Source: Plectrocnemia conspersa (taxonomy: Eukaryota; Arthropoda; Insecta; Trichoptera; Polycentropodidae). Taken from it: a DNA stretch of 64,000 bases. This document shows positions 12,240-24,239 of the stretch, one piece after another. Made by a program: the position numbers and the translations under genes. The stretch's first letter is position 1; each line of letters starts with the position of its first letter. The stretch is taken from assembly GCA_009617715.1 (NCBI GenBank), contig VTFK01000085.1, forward strand, positions 1,302,001 to 1,366,000, read 5' to 3'. The notes under the pieces were generated by a model that searched no databases, was not told the DNA's origin, and saw nothing but the letters and a program-made list of their open reading frames with translations.

Positions 12240-12880
12240 ACTGGTTGGAAGCGATGTATATTAAGCGTCGTTGAACCCGATTATCACTAATAGTCCAAAT
12301 TTGCGGACTTAGCGGTTCATCAGACGGATGCAGCTGTCGACTCCGCTCCATTTGTCTATGTATATACCGAAACATCGCCCGTCTCTGGTACAAAATTGTC
12401 TATATTACACCGTCAGGGTTTGGTCGAATAAGTGTTAAATTAATCGCGTCCCACGGGCCGCATAATCGATTTAATCGTTTAGCGGGCTCGAGCCTTAAAT
12501 GGGATTAATTACAAAAGCCTTCGAAAACAACGACATCAAGTTTTATTATTAGAAGAATATAATTGGGCAATAAATTGGGGCTGCGTAGGTCCGGCCGTTA
12601 TTTATAATGTATTACCTGCAAAAGGTAATAAAATTTTAGAACAGGTGCTTCTGACATCATGCGTGTAGTATCTACAATTTATGTTGTACACGAGACACGC
12701 GTTTAATTGTCTTTGGCTCACACCACGTTTGGGACTGAGTAAACGTTGTCACGTTTGCAAATGTTTGCCTTATCTGAAATGACCGTCATCCGGAGGATTC
12801 GGGTAGTCTGTTGACCGAATTAATAAACGTAGCCTCGGATTATCGGTGTAACACGTACTAGATAAACAGTTAAAAAGGCA
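12240..12880. promoter_or_regulatory. Long GC-richer island
   Basis: About 640 bp of elevated GC contains several TTAAT/ATTAAT cores (GTTAAATTAATCGCG, GGGATTAATTACAAAAG) embedded in CpG-containing DNA, plus TTATCGGTGTAACACG near its end. No open frame of note is present. This is the pattern expected of an insect developmental enhancer, but that is inference. Confidence 0.4.
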
Positions 12881-12899
12881 AATGAAGAACCTGTCATAA

Positions 12900-14190
12900 A
12901 TATTCACTCGTTGCTTCTAGACGTCTGACAAAAAAACTATTACTTTAGCTTATTTTGCAAAAGCTGACAGCTGTTCGATATCTCTCTATTGCGACAACCG
13001 TACTCTGTTTTTATATATCAATATACTGCTCTACGTTTGCTTTTACTTCACGTCACTATTATTGCAGTATCAAACCTACAATTGCATTTTCACATTTTAT
13101 TTATTTAAACGATAAAAGCTTCAACCCAAATTAATAGTTACCAAATGTAATGTAACAGTGCTCCATATTAAAAAAAAGCTTATAAAATAATTTCAAAACC
13201 TTTTTAACTTTAAAAAATTAAATTAAATTAAAATTACAGAATATTGACAATAAGTTTTATCTCAACCTTAATATCATTTTAACGCAGAAGTCATTTTAAA
13301 AAAAATCAAAATTTTTTCTGGAACTTGCGATTTCGATAACTCTATTTTTTACTTTATTGTTTTAATTTTGTTTTATTGAATCAGTGGATGAAGTTTGTGG
13401 TTCTCGTACTTATTTATTTTTAAACCACTTATTAAAAAATTAAACAACTCAAAAATTAATTTTCATCAATGAAAATTCAATTTTTTGTTAATTCGAAAGC
13501 TTATAGAATCAAAAAAAATATCAATTTTAGAAATGAAAAGTCTTACATCTTGAACATTCCAAACGACCAAATTTTAAAAGACTATTTTTGATAAAATTAT
13601 AACTTTTGTAAAAATGTTTTTAAGATTACATTTTTTAAACTACTCTGTAAAGCATTAAATGCAGATAATTTAACATTATTTAAACTATTGAAGAAAAAAT
13701 ACAATGAAACTATTCGATTAAACAAAACATTAAAATTGAGGACAAAATGAACTTTATTTTAATGCAGTTATTTAATTTATTCGAATCAAAATTTTTTCGA
13801 TAATATTTTTTTTTTAAATGATTTTTATTTTTTTGATGATGTGTTCTATATTTTTTTCTTTTGCTACTTTTATTATGGAAAAAATTAAATTCCTCGACTA
13901 CTATTATTTAGAATGCATAGTTTTAATGTACCATTTTAATTAACACGATTTTATATAATCACTAGTAAAAAAAATCGTACATACCAAATATATTGAGTTT
14001 TTTAAATTAATTTATCATAATACTCGTGAATCATAATGATAGATAGAAAAAATCGTTTTCGGGTTTTCAAGGCCGAAAAGGTGTGACTTTGCAGCCAAAA
14101 TATATGCTAGAAAAGCTGGTAATTAGTTTATTTAATTAATTACAATTAACCACTGTAGAGAAGTTGTGATTGTCGTCATGATGTTCTCTG
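12900..14190. other. AT-rich stretch, nothing assigned
   Basis: AAATT-rich low-complexity DNA with homopolymer runs (13,800-13,860). No element ends or coding motifs were recognised. Confidence 0.5.
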
Positions 14191-14224
14191 GACAATACAC
14201 TGATGTCTCCAAGTCAATGCAGAT

Positions 14225-14398
14225 CTCTCTCTGTCTGCTGTAGCAAATCTCGTCTGTTTATCTAAGCTCGTCTGTGACCGTCTCTGATTTTATTTTAAAT
14301 TGTCTGATTTGAGACGTCTCTTCGATTCACAGATGCGGATGTTGGTGGGCAAATTGCATCGCTTGATGATTCGTCTAACGAAATATGTTCAGGCCTTG
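14225..14398. repeat. Dispersed repeat, copy 1 (partner at about 25,370-25,525)
   Basis: The core GATGTTGGTGGGCAAATTGC followed by ATCGCTT and, after a gap, ACGAAATAT and GCCTT aligns without indels over about 60 bp to AATGTTGGTGGACCAATTTC and its downstream DNA near 25,462-25,521. Upstream, both copies carry a CTCTCTCTC run and ATTTTA.ATTG. The two are diverged copies of one unknown repeat family, probably a retroelement end. Confidence 0.5.
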
Positions 14399-14399
14399 A

Positions 14400-15340
14400 G
14401 CATTCTCTTATATTGTTAGTATTTTTATCAAAACGATTTTATTTTTTATTGTTTATAATATTTTAAAAGCTGATGTACAACTGGTTGAATCTCCCCCACA
14501 TCGTATTTTCTAGTTCCAGTATTAATATTTTTTTGTTTTATTTTCATTATCTTGTTACAACATAAGAATATTTATTATTAATGTTTTTTATTGTATTGTA
14601 ACCAGACAAAAAAATATCCGTTCCTTCAAAAATATTAAGAATAAATTTATAATAAAGGATTAAATGTTGAAATTTCGCGCGCATAAGTTTAAGCTGGCTT
14701 AATAAAGAGAGACACGTAACGTTAAAAGTATTTATTAAACAATATTTTGATTTCTGTCACAATTTGCTTGCATTATTTGGGATGCGCTGGTCAAGTTTAA
14801 AAATAAAACACGCAAAACACTTACTCTATAATCCCAACAAAGTGGTATTCAATTTATAGTTTAATGCAATTCTGAATGGAACACCTTTTATTAGAAAAAT
14901 GAAAAATATAATATATGTTTCTTGAGGAATTTTTGATGTTAGAAAGAGTGTATTAAGATTAATGAGATTTCATGTTTCACATATTAAACTCGATATGAGA
15001 AACAATATATAAATGTATACATTTAATTGAAAATTAAAACATATCTTACAAATTATATTACATAAATTATATCATGATATAATTTTACAATATCCTTGTA
15101 AAAATTAACGAAGATAAAATCTACTTGAGAAATCAGAGCAAATTTGTTGCCACTTGTCTCGATACACAAAATTCATTCGGCTGAGTAACTTTAATGATAC
15201 TCTTACTTTAAATAATATCAAGTTTGATATTATTAAAGCATGCGATAAAATCGACACTCGTATTATATAATTCTTGATTATTATTTATGAATAAAATTAT
15301 AGTGCTTTCATAAAAGAAAAAATATTTAATTGTTTTATAT
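14400..15340. other. AT-rich stretch with a short near-palindrome
   Basis: AATAATATCAAG/TTTGATATTATT at about 15,211-15,234 forms a 12+12 bp palindrome with one mismatch. Otherwise no feature is visible. Confidence 0.45.
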
Positions 15341-15349
15341 AAGCTAAAA

Positions 15350-15800
15350 CATAACATTTTACCCGCTTGCGTTAATCTCTTACCACCAACAATGAACCAG
15401 GGCCACAAAACGGTTCTATTCGCTTTAACCCTGTCCAACCAGTATCCGACCATAACGTATGTAAAAAAAAACACTCCAGTATTCCGCAGAATCCCAATGC
15501 AGCGTTTTTACGTACACATCTCCATTCTTTATTCAACACATCGGAGTTTTTCCGACAAGTAATCTAAGGTGGAAAATCCCTCCTTTGGGTACGAGGTAAA
15601 AGGTAAAACTTTCCCACGCCCTTTATCAGCGCAATCTGCTTATCCGATAACGCAATCCGACAGGCTCGCGATCTGGTTACCCAACTCTCGAACTTTATCC
15701 GATATTCGATATTAGTACGTTTTTGTGTGCGTGCGTAATTTAATTTGTTACCCACCTGCGAAAAAGAAACACGAATCGATCACGGTTGATTTTGATATGC
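15350..15800. promoter_or_regulatory. GC-richer island
   Basis: Elevated GC spans 15,360-15,780. Minus-strand open frames of 88 and 63 codons overlap it but show no motif. I infer a candidate regulatory block. Confidence 0.25.
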
Positions 15801-15984
15801 GAGCATTCGATTTTTTCTTTTTTTTTGCCTTCTTTATTATAGTGAGAGATAAAATTGACATGAAGTACGTACAAAGGCTGCCTAAAAAGTTACAGAACTC
15901 TTACATAATTTTTAGATTTATTTACTTTTCTTATTTTTACCTGTTTCTTCATTTATTAATACCATAACCCACAAAATTTGAGAC

Positions 15985-16375
15985 AATGAAAAAATTTCTG
16001 TATTATAGAGCAAGTCATATAACTTCGTTTTCTGATGGAAAGAGTCACAAAAAGTCAATTGAAAATTCTTAAGTATTTCGCTGACACAACTGGTTCAATA
16101 ATTTTTTACAAGCACTATTTTTTTCTTACTAAACCTTGATCTGATCTAGACATATTTTTGTCTGGACACATCTTCATCAGATGTTTGTCGATTTCACTTC
16201 AGATTATACATTGTTAATGTTTTCTCAATTACATCAAACATATTTTTGTCTGTAGTTGTATCATGCAGACCATAAAAAAGTACATTCTTTAGTCACTTAA
16301 AACACAGCATTCACTCCTTGAATAAACAGCAGCAACTAAGTATACGACGCGGCACCTTGAGGTGCTCCAGCTTCA
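15985..16375 (-). pseudogene. Decayed hAT transposase (GTF2IRD2/ZBED-like class)
   Basis: On the minus strand, pieces in family order are broken by stops and frameshifts. YT*LLLFIQGVNAVF*VTKE matches the DTAQLLIFIRGVN block. GLHDTTTDKNMFDVIEKTL then TMYNLK* matches LHGTTTGKDIF..VEKTL..YNLKW, with TGA in place of the Trp codon. KIIEPVVSAKYL matches the IEPVV.. block. KLYDLLYNTEIFSLS matches Y.DLLYHTEVRWLS. These are hallmarks of hAT-superfamily transposases related to the GTF2IRD2/ZBED group. The N-terminal zinc finger and C-terminal dimerisation region are missing. A different part of the same type of protein lies at 35.8-36.3 kb. Confidence 0.75.
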
Positions 16376-16634
16376 TTATAAGTTTAAAGTTTAATTTGTA
16401 TTTCAATGTGATGCAAATCAGTAACTATATGTTTGAATATGCCTATAAAAATGGTAACGTATTGTAATTATTTTTACCTAACCCTTTAATTATACAGAAT
16501 ATGCACTACTTCGCAAAGTGAAGTTGTTATAATTTAACATAGCGCGCATTATTATATTATTATCTCGATTTATCAAGGGCGTTGAAAGGTGAAAAAGTTT
16601 ATAAACTACTAAGTAAAGCAAAGGATCTTTTTTT

Positions 16635-17075
16635 AAATAATTTGCTTTACTTTTAAATTGCCTATTGATGTAACTCACAGTGTGCTCAACACTGTGAGTA
16701 GCTATTGTCACCGAGAACCTGATTGCAAATTTACTATATATTATTAGTTCAAAAATCAGCTACTTTTAAACTGACTTTAGTTACAGCCTCATTTTCCAAA
16801 TTTTATTTGCGCAAAAAAAATGCATTGTGATAAAAAAAATCCGTTTCAAATTTTTCGAAATAATTTTCTTTACTGTTAAATTGGCTATTGATGTTACTCA
16901 CAATGTTCTTAACACTTTTAGCAAATATTCTCACCGAGAGTCTGATAGATTTAAATGAGATTGCAACAATCATAAACGACTTTAATAATTTACTATTTAT
17001 TATATGTTATCAATTAATAAATCAGCTACTTATAATCAGACTTTAGTAACAGCCTCATTTTCTTTATTTTAATTT
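16635..17075. repeat. Tandem duplication, two copies, about 223-bp period
   Basis: AAATAATTTGCTTTACTTTT (16,635) and AAATAATTTTCTTTACTGTT (16,858) begin two diverged copies. Both continue with ATTG.CTATTGATGT, ACTCACA.TGT, CTCACCGAGA, AATCAGCTACTT and GACTTTAGT.ACAGCCTCATTTTC. The second copy has an insertion of about 40 bp. The first copy contains a hairpin CACAGTG...CACTGTG near 16,677-16,698 that is degraded in the second. Confidence 0.8.
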
Positions 17076-17079
17076 TTTT

Positions 17080-18100
17080 AAGTTTTGAATATCATGTAAA
17101 GTGCCTATTTTGGTAATTTTCTAAGTATAGATCTAGTGCCATTGCTTTAGCGAAGTCCACTAGTCTATTCGTGTCTGCCTTTGACAATGAATATCCACAA
17201 GTAAAAAATAAGAACAAAATATTGCAATAAGCATTTCACGGGGCTCTAAAAACACTGTCGAAATATAACTGCGTAATGTCACATCGGAATGTGAAGCAAT
17301 AATATAATATACGGTCATATCTCGAAATTTTTCAATTTGCCGATTAGCTGTTCCGTTAAAGCGCAAACATTAAAATTTTAAGGAGTCTGTATGTTGGCAA
17401 AATATTAAATACCAGTATATTTAATAGTCCGGTAACTTTTTACACAGATTTTTATATATACATACATAAATGTGTATGTACGCCTACACAGACGTAACGT
17501 GTCTACTATGAACGAATGAGAGTTTCGGTAATTAGATCAAAGCTGAACAAAATGATATACGTGATGGGTTCAAATAACGAAATAATTTTGATAAATTGGA
17601 GAGCTCACTTAAAGTCAAATTGATACAAAAAAATTGATTATAGTTTTAATATTGAATAAAAATAAAATATACAAGATAAATAAATATTACTGTATTATCT
17701 AAAGTAGACGATGTTTCGCAAAAATGTCTATATGAAATAGCACCTGCGCCTTTTTAAGTGCTTAATGTACACATACATACATACATACACTCATAAACAT
17801 GAGTCTTAAAAAGCAAAGTAACTGTTTTCCACAAATGATATATTTTTATAAAGTTTTTATGTATTCCCAACAACATTGAAATTATTTTGACAATCAAAAT
17901 CCATTTTTTTTTGCAAACATACTAACAAACGTATGAACCACTCTATTATATTGCTCAATAGTCAATATGCTACACTATTTTCAAATTCCTGTGTTATATA
18001 CTTATATTTATATTGTATTTCCTGCCGTTTGATGTTTATTACCAGAAAATATATTACTTATTCTGATATTTTATCAAGCGTTAAATCTTAATAGCAAAAC
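17080..18100. other. AT-rich stretch with ACAT microsatellite
   Basis: A short (ACAT)n run occurs at 17,770-17,790. The minus-strand open frame at 17,160-17,366 shows no motif. Nothing else is supported. Confidence 0.45.
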
Positions 18101-18109
18101 GTTTTCGAT

Positions 18110-18480
18110 TTCAGAGGTCAATTTGCCCATTTCAGAGCTTATTGTCGACACAATCGCCGTCAATCACAACTGTCCTGTTTATCTGTGACAGGACAATGGG
18201 CGATTCGATCGATATCAGCAGGTACATATCTGTATACACATGTACGAATACATACCTATTCATCCATGATACATACATAGGGTTCTGTATGCCCCACGGC
18301 AGTCGTTTTACATTCTTCATTGTCTGTCAAATTAGCTTCGCTATATTTTGGATTGCGCGTTTTTCGCAGTATCCCTTCGCTCTTTATCTTGTTACAGCTT
18401 CGTCTTGGGGCTTTTCGTTTGATTGAATTCCGTACCGAATTGTACGGTCACCTGGCAACGCGGAACCGCAAAAACGTATA
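18110..18480. promoter_or_regulatory. GC-richer island with TGTCCTGT hairpin
   Basis: TGTCCTGT...ACAGGACA near 18,171-18,195 forms a short stem, followed by GGGCGATTCGATCGATATC. Overlapping open frames on both strands have no shared protein signature. I infer a non-coding regulatory block. Confidence 0.3.
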
Positions 18481-18836
18481 TACATTATTTATAATCGACA
18501 CTATTTTTACCACGTTTTTCTAGTATTGAGTTATAATATAAGTAGATATAATATAAATATGTGCCACATTTACAATTCACAATATTAAAAAATATACATA
18601 AATGTAAAATGCAGTGTATTTAAAAAAAAGGCTTAAAAATTCACGATTGCATAATTTTTAGCAAGTGAATAATATATACAAAATTGTATGTTATATGCAT
18701 TTCTTATAAAAATTAGTAAAACCATATGCATTTAAAATTACGAAAATTCTATTAGCTTCTGAAACATAAAATAAAATTCAGCAGATTTCGTTATTGAATT
18801 ATGTGATTCAATCGCGCATTGTAGATCTTAGTGATG

Positions 18837-18862
18837 ATATTTTACTGCATGCAGTAAAATAT
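18837..18862. repeat. Perfect 26-bp palindrome
   Basis: ATATTTTACTGCA is followed immediately by its exact reverse complement, centred between 18,849 and 18,850. There is no loop, so it is more likely a symmetric binding site or a cruciform-prone sequence than an RNA hairpin. Confidence 0.8.
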
Positions 18863-19439
18863 ATCAAAAATAGTTGTCTAAAAACAAGTATTCAACTGAT
18901 ATTGATATTTAAGTATTTGTGTGATACTTTAAAGAAAAATTAATGTTAAAATAAACCTTGCCTTATTGTTTTAAAAATCAGTATTGATACGAAATTAAAT
19001 TAAATTTTTCCCTAATATAAAACATTATTATATTTAGCAAATTTGTAGGTAAAAAAATATTTATTATATAGCAAACCATGACATTTTATTTTAAAGTTCG
19101 TCCAATTTGAGTCCGCTGTGTATTAAAAAATAATACCATTTAACAAGCAACATGTCCACTAACTGTCAGATTGGCACCAAAGCGTAGATATTCAATGAAA
19201 CATTTCAAATTCATCACGTATAATAAAAAAAAATTTGACAGCTAACGCTGTAACTTTTTTTCTTACATATTTTAACATAGACGTTTTAAAATATTGCTGC
19301 TGTGTACAGAATGCATCATATGAAATTTAAATTAAAAATATTTTTATATAAAAGGCATAGTAAAATAAAAGCTATATTTATTTTGTTAATTAAATTTATT
19401 TATACTATTTTAATTAATAAAAAAAAAAGTTAACGAAAA

Positions 19440-19870
19440 AATTCTGTCCCTCTTGACTTCCAATGAGACAACTACAGAAGTGTCTCATTGTTCTCTCCTT
19501 CTCACTCTCTCGCTGACAAACGTTTTCATTTCGAGTGTCGTTTTAATTTTTTAATCTTTAAACGCCTGCGCCCACAATTTTCGCGCCTTTGTTTTACGGC
19601 TGTGTCCGCTGACGCGATAAAAATTAAAAATGTGTACTGAGAGTTGTATTTTTTTATTGGTATGTATACACAATAACGGCAACAACAACAAAAAAACAAC
19701 GTCAGGATTTTGTGAGCGAAAAAATGTAAAAAATACAATAAAATACCTACGCGGGGTGTACGATAAAAAACGAAAGCGCTTCAAAGTTTATTAGACACGA
19801 AACAAATATTGAATTTTAATTTTGTTTGATGAAACTGACTCGGCGGGCTTTCAGGTTAATATTTTATGTG
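19440..19870. promoter_or_regulatory. GC-richer island with AATGAGACA hairpin
   Basis: AATGAGACA...TGTCTCATT (about 19,463-19,490) is a perfect 9-bp inverted repeat with a 10-nt spacer. CTCTCTCGCTGAC and a CpG-rich segment (AACGCCTGCGCCC) follow. The minus-strand open frames here are repetitive and do not look like genes. Confidence 0.3.
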
Positions 19871-20993
19871 TACATTTCATATCACATATACGTGCCTTCC
19901 TATGAAGGATTAAATGTAAAAACGATATCTCCATCACACATATTTTTTACACGCGACATTAACATATGAGGTTTTAGAACATTCTTTACCGAAAATTTGC
20001 GGTTCTTAACAAAAATGTTTCGTTTAATGTAACAAAAATTTTTACAAAATATTAATTTTAAAGATTTTATATTTATCTTCTTTTTTTTATGAGCTATTAA
20101 AAATTGATGCTTAGAATATGTGTTTGTGCATATACTTTATCTTATTTATGTAACTATAATATCAATCTAATAATAAATAAGAAAAAACATTCACGACCAG
20201 TAACCACAATAATATAATATTATAGGCAAGCAAAAGTTAGCAGGAAGTTAAAATTGATATTATTTACCCGTCATATGTGTAAAATATTGCACCATTTTGC
20301 TAAAATCTTATCGAAAATTTTTTTGTCTAAGCTCAGATCTACAATGAGACCAATAATGCAAAGCTATGAATAATACATTCTGCCTCCTTTTTTCTTCGTC
20401 TATTAATTTATCAACATGGGCGATATCGCCCCCTGAGGGCACTGAGCATATTTTTATTTGTAATATAGACGAACTCATAACTTCAAATATTTTATTTTTA
20501 ATATCAACAACAATCAGTCCATTATATTTTAGACTGCCTTCTTTCTACGCGTTTCATTAAACCGAAATATCGAAAAAATATTAGCGAGCAATGTTTTTTT
20601 GCAAATATTGTGCAAATAATAACGAGCAAAGTTTTTATTCAGTCATCTACTATTGTGTCTGATTTGATACAAAGTCTAATCGAATAAAGCAATGAAGCTT
20701 TCAAGACTACTTGAACATTTATAATATGTTCGCGATAGTAAAAAGACTAATACAGTGGAATGAAAACTTTGAAAGCTCTAGTCAAACTCATTATGTGAAA
20801 CATCACAGAACACACGTAAAATTTATAAAAGAAAAAATATATACTAGGAATTATTATATAATTTTTTAAAAAAATATCAAACAATAATTCATGGATTGGG
20901 GGAGTTTTTTTGCAGAAAAACAATTCCCTCTGAGTAATATCTTGTCAGTTCCTACTGATGGTGCTTCAGCGATAGTATTACATGGGTTTAATA

Positions 20994-21690
20994 TAGGGTG
21001 ACCAGATTTAGAAAATACGAATATGGACATTTTCGGGGGGAAGATATTTTCACATTTTTAAAATGAAATATATTTTAATGAACCATTTTCATTTTTTATA
21101 GTCTCCTTACTTTATTTTATTAAATTATAAAAAAAACATTACAACTGACATAACTATAGTTATATGATATAAATATATTTTTTTATGATAATATTTAGTC
21201 TATTGAGCTCATCTATTGTGCTTTAATCATATAAAAAAGTCTTTATGTGTTTGCATTATGTGGAGATTATGCTCTTATCAAAAATGAAGAAAATCAATAT
21301 GCTCTTTCTCAAAAATAAAGAAAAAATTGGTCCATTTATTTACATTGTGTTTTAATCCACTTTATTTGATCATCTTCTAATTGTTTAATAATATACTATT
21401 TTAAAACAAAATATTCATTCAAGAGGTCATTTTAATTTATTTATATTCCTAAATCAGATAGATACTTAGCCGTTTTTTGAACTTCTTCATAGTGTGTTGG
21501 TTTGCCCAATAACTAACTATCATAAATATGATATTTTAGCATAATCACAAATATTTTAACTGAAAAATAAATTTACTACAAGTAACAAAAATGATTTAAA
21601 CATGCTGCTGTCAAAAATAGAGCCAAACATTGATAAATTAATTTCAGCACACATGGTTCATCCGTATTTTAGTAAAATTTTGTATGTATT
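20994..21690 (-). mobile_element. Truncated hAT element: one terminus plus decayed transposase C-terminus
   Basis: The left end reads TAGGGTGACCAGATTTAG, a hAT-like terminus. About 190 bp inside, the minus strand between 21,507 and 21,181 stays in one frame despite many stops. It reads GKPTHYEEVQKTAKYLSDLG, then DLLNEYFVLK, KQLEDDQIKWIKTQCK and finally SPHNANT*RLFYMIKAQ*. The last segment fits the hAT dimerisation signature (PHSNA..ERxFS......W), with stop codons at the Glu and Trp positions. Transposase orientation with its C-terminus near the left terminus is as expected. No right terminus was found, so the 5' part is lost or unreadable. Confidence 0.6.
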
Positions 21691-21699
21691 TTATTATAA

Positions 21700-23015
21700 T
21701 TATTATGGATTGATTTTAAGCAATAATTTATAACACCATATTACTATATACCCATAATCCGTAGGTAAATTTAATTAAACTGTTTTTAACGCGGTATATG
21801 AAAATATAATCATAAACTTAATAAATAAAAAAGCAAGTATTTTACATTATTAAAAGTATTGAAAATATAAAAATAATATACAACTTTATTATATATTACC
21901 TTCTGAAAAAATCACACAATACACCAACATGTGTGCAATTCCACACAAATTTCAGTCACGTTCGGTGTCTAACATATTTGTGCTTAGTAATGCATTTTAA
22001 AAGCTTCGTGTCGGGATATGATATGTTAAATGTTCCCTACAAAGACGGATGAAACCACCATATGGCTAAAAATAAATAAAACGTACATCACCAATACGTG
22101 CTTACCGATATTTCTAGATATAAAAAATATATAGATATAAATCTCGTGTAAGTGAATTTACTAGAATTTTTGAAAATAAATATGTAGGTGAAATATTGAT
22201 TAAGCGTATATATGTATATTAGAGCTAAAAGCGAGAGACAATAGATCATTCCTAGAGTAGTGCGTGTACTTGAACCTTATGTTGAACTATGTTCAAACAT
22301 GAAGGTTTGTTATGCGTTTGAATAGAATTTGAAGGAGCCGCTTAGTTTGAATTGTTCAATCCTGATCAAACAATCGTTTTCGAATGTATCGCTAACAACA
22401 AGAAGCATTAGATTTTGGATCATTTGAAAAGCTATTTAAAAAGTATTGATTGATAATTTTATTAACATATGTTCTTGATAGAATTATAACTTTAATCTCA
22501 GCATACATTTTATCTGTTCGAATACTTTAAATTTAATAGGTTTATACAGTTCTACCCATAAAGAATTTCATTGAGTCTTTGAATATCTTTTTCGGTATGC
22601 TTCGACAAAAATAAATACAATCGTGTCGTTTAACTTTAATTGCTTAACATATAATTTTTATAGATGAGTCAAATAAGATTCTTAAGGACGCTGCATATTT
22701 TTTGTAAATATATAATAATTACAAAAATACAATTATTTATTTATGAATCCATTTGATAGTTATTTTTTTAAATGCTTATGTTAATTAAAGCATTTTCAAT
22801 TTTTTTATAGTAAAAAGCAGCTTAACTGTCTGAATGAAAGTAAATGCTTGTGTAATACTCTCGATTAACCTGATGCGTATTATCCGTGTTTGAAATAAAT
22901 TTTATTTTTTAATTTTTTTTTTTAATATTGCAAATGTTCGTCAGCTATGACATATAAAACAAACGGTGTGGTAAGATAAAAAAAGTAAAATAAAATAAAA
23001 GTCTTTTGATCTTCG
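21700..23015. other. AT-rich stretch, nothing assigned
   Basis: No exon, RNA gene or element terminus was recognised. Slightly mixed composition occurs at 21,930-22,060 and 22,240-22,400, without coding motifs. Confidence 0.45.
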
Positions 23016-23021
23016 AATATC

Positions 23022-23080
23022 AAGGACGGAATAGCGTAGTCCGTAACGTCTGAGGTGGCGGGTTTGAGCCCCGGCAGCTA
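23022..23080 (+). repeat. tRNA-derived SINE-like head
   Basis: ATAGCGTAGTCCG resembles an A box and GGGTTTGAGCCCCGGC strongly resembles the B box and T-arm of a tRNA. The A-to-B spacing is only about 29 nt, shorter than in a tRNA, so the anticodon region is deleted. A T-rich stretch follows. It is better explained as a deleted tRNA-derived SINE or tRNA pseudogene than a functional tRNA. Confidence 0.45.
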
Positions 23081-23464
23081 ATTTTTATTTATAAAAAAAT
23101 GCGCTTTTATTAAAAAAAACTGCTTAAGCTGCAGTAACACATATTTGTTATAAATTATATAACACATAATAATTTAAAATTATTAATATAGATGTCACCG
23201 ATTTTCAGACTTTTAATCTGGTGGTAATACTTACTTGTAGGTATTCATTATATCTGATTGCCTTACGCAGTTGGAACTAATTTAGCCCGTTGTAACGCAT
23301 TGGGCTTACGCTTGTCAAGTTTTTAAGATTTAATAAAAAACAAATATTCAAAGATTGGTTCAAGTGCGTGTTAATTTTTTATGATTATATTTAATGTATT
23401 GATTTTGTTGTTGATAGAATTTTGCCTAGATACATTTATATAAAATAAACTGTACAAAAGGGAG

Positions 23465-23950
23465 CGGTTTGTTGTGAAATAAATTGCTCAACACGGTCGG
23501 TCGTTCAATAATTGACATGTCAACGCAATAGCTGCGTCCTCTCAAACAGAATTGAAAATTTCAAAAGGGCGGAGGCCATTAGCGCCAAACAAAAGTCGCA
23601 ACAAATGTCTAACAAGCACATAAAGCATTCAAATCAAAGTCTCCCGCTAGAAGTAAATATATGAAAATATTCGCTAAATTACGCGATTCGCCGCGAGGGT
23701 GAAAACGCAACTTTGAATGTTGACATAATTTAATTCGTGTCGTCGCCATCGTAGTGGCAACGCTCGTTGGCGAAGGAAAAAACTTAAGTCGTGGAAAAGT
23801 TCCGAGTTAGTTCACCGGAAATAGTAAATAACGACCGGAAAGAATTTGCGCGCCCTCACATCCGGACGCGTTATAATTTCACGGCGGATTTAAACTTAAC
23901 CGCAGAACTAACTGTCTTCGACCAACTAACTCGCGACTCGTAAATTGTGA
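23465..23950. promoter_or_regulatory. Large GC-rich non-coding island
   Basis: About 480 bp is rich in CpG (GATTCGCCGCGAGGG, CCGGACGCGTTATAATTTC, ACGGCGGATTTAAAC) with homeodomain-like and TTTAT-type sites interspersed. There is no meaningful open frame on either strand. It is among the clearest candidate enhancers in the window; conservation needs to be tested. Confidence 0.4.
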
Positions 23951-24239
23951 GTAAATTGAATTAGATTATCTTGCTTCAAAAAATGTTTTATACTGTTTTC
24001 GAATAAAATAATCATTTTAACTAATAGAGAAATTTGTCAAACTATACACTAATATATTATGCATTTTTATTGCTATAAAAAAAGTTAAAGAATCGAAGCA
24101 GAATTGAATTTTTCTTCATGAAAAGCTACGTTAATAATTAAAAATGTACAAAGTCATCAAGTATCATTTTGATGCCGTTGATTGTTCTTGCGTTTTAAAA
24201 AAATATGCTAGCACCTGTCATGTTACCAATTTGTATTTA

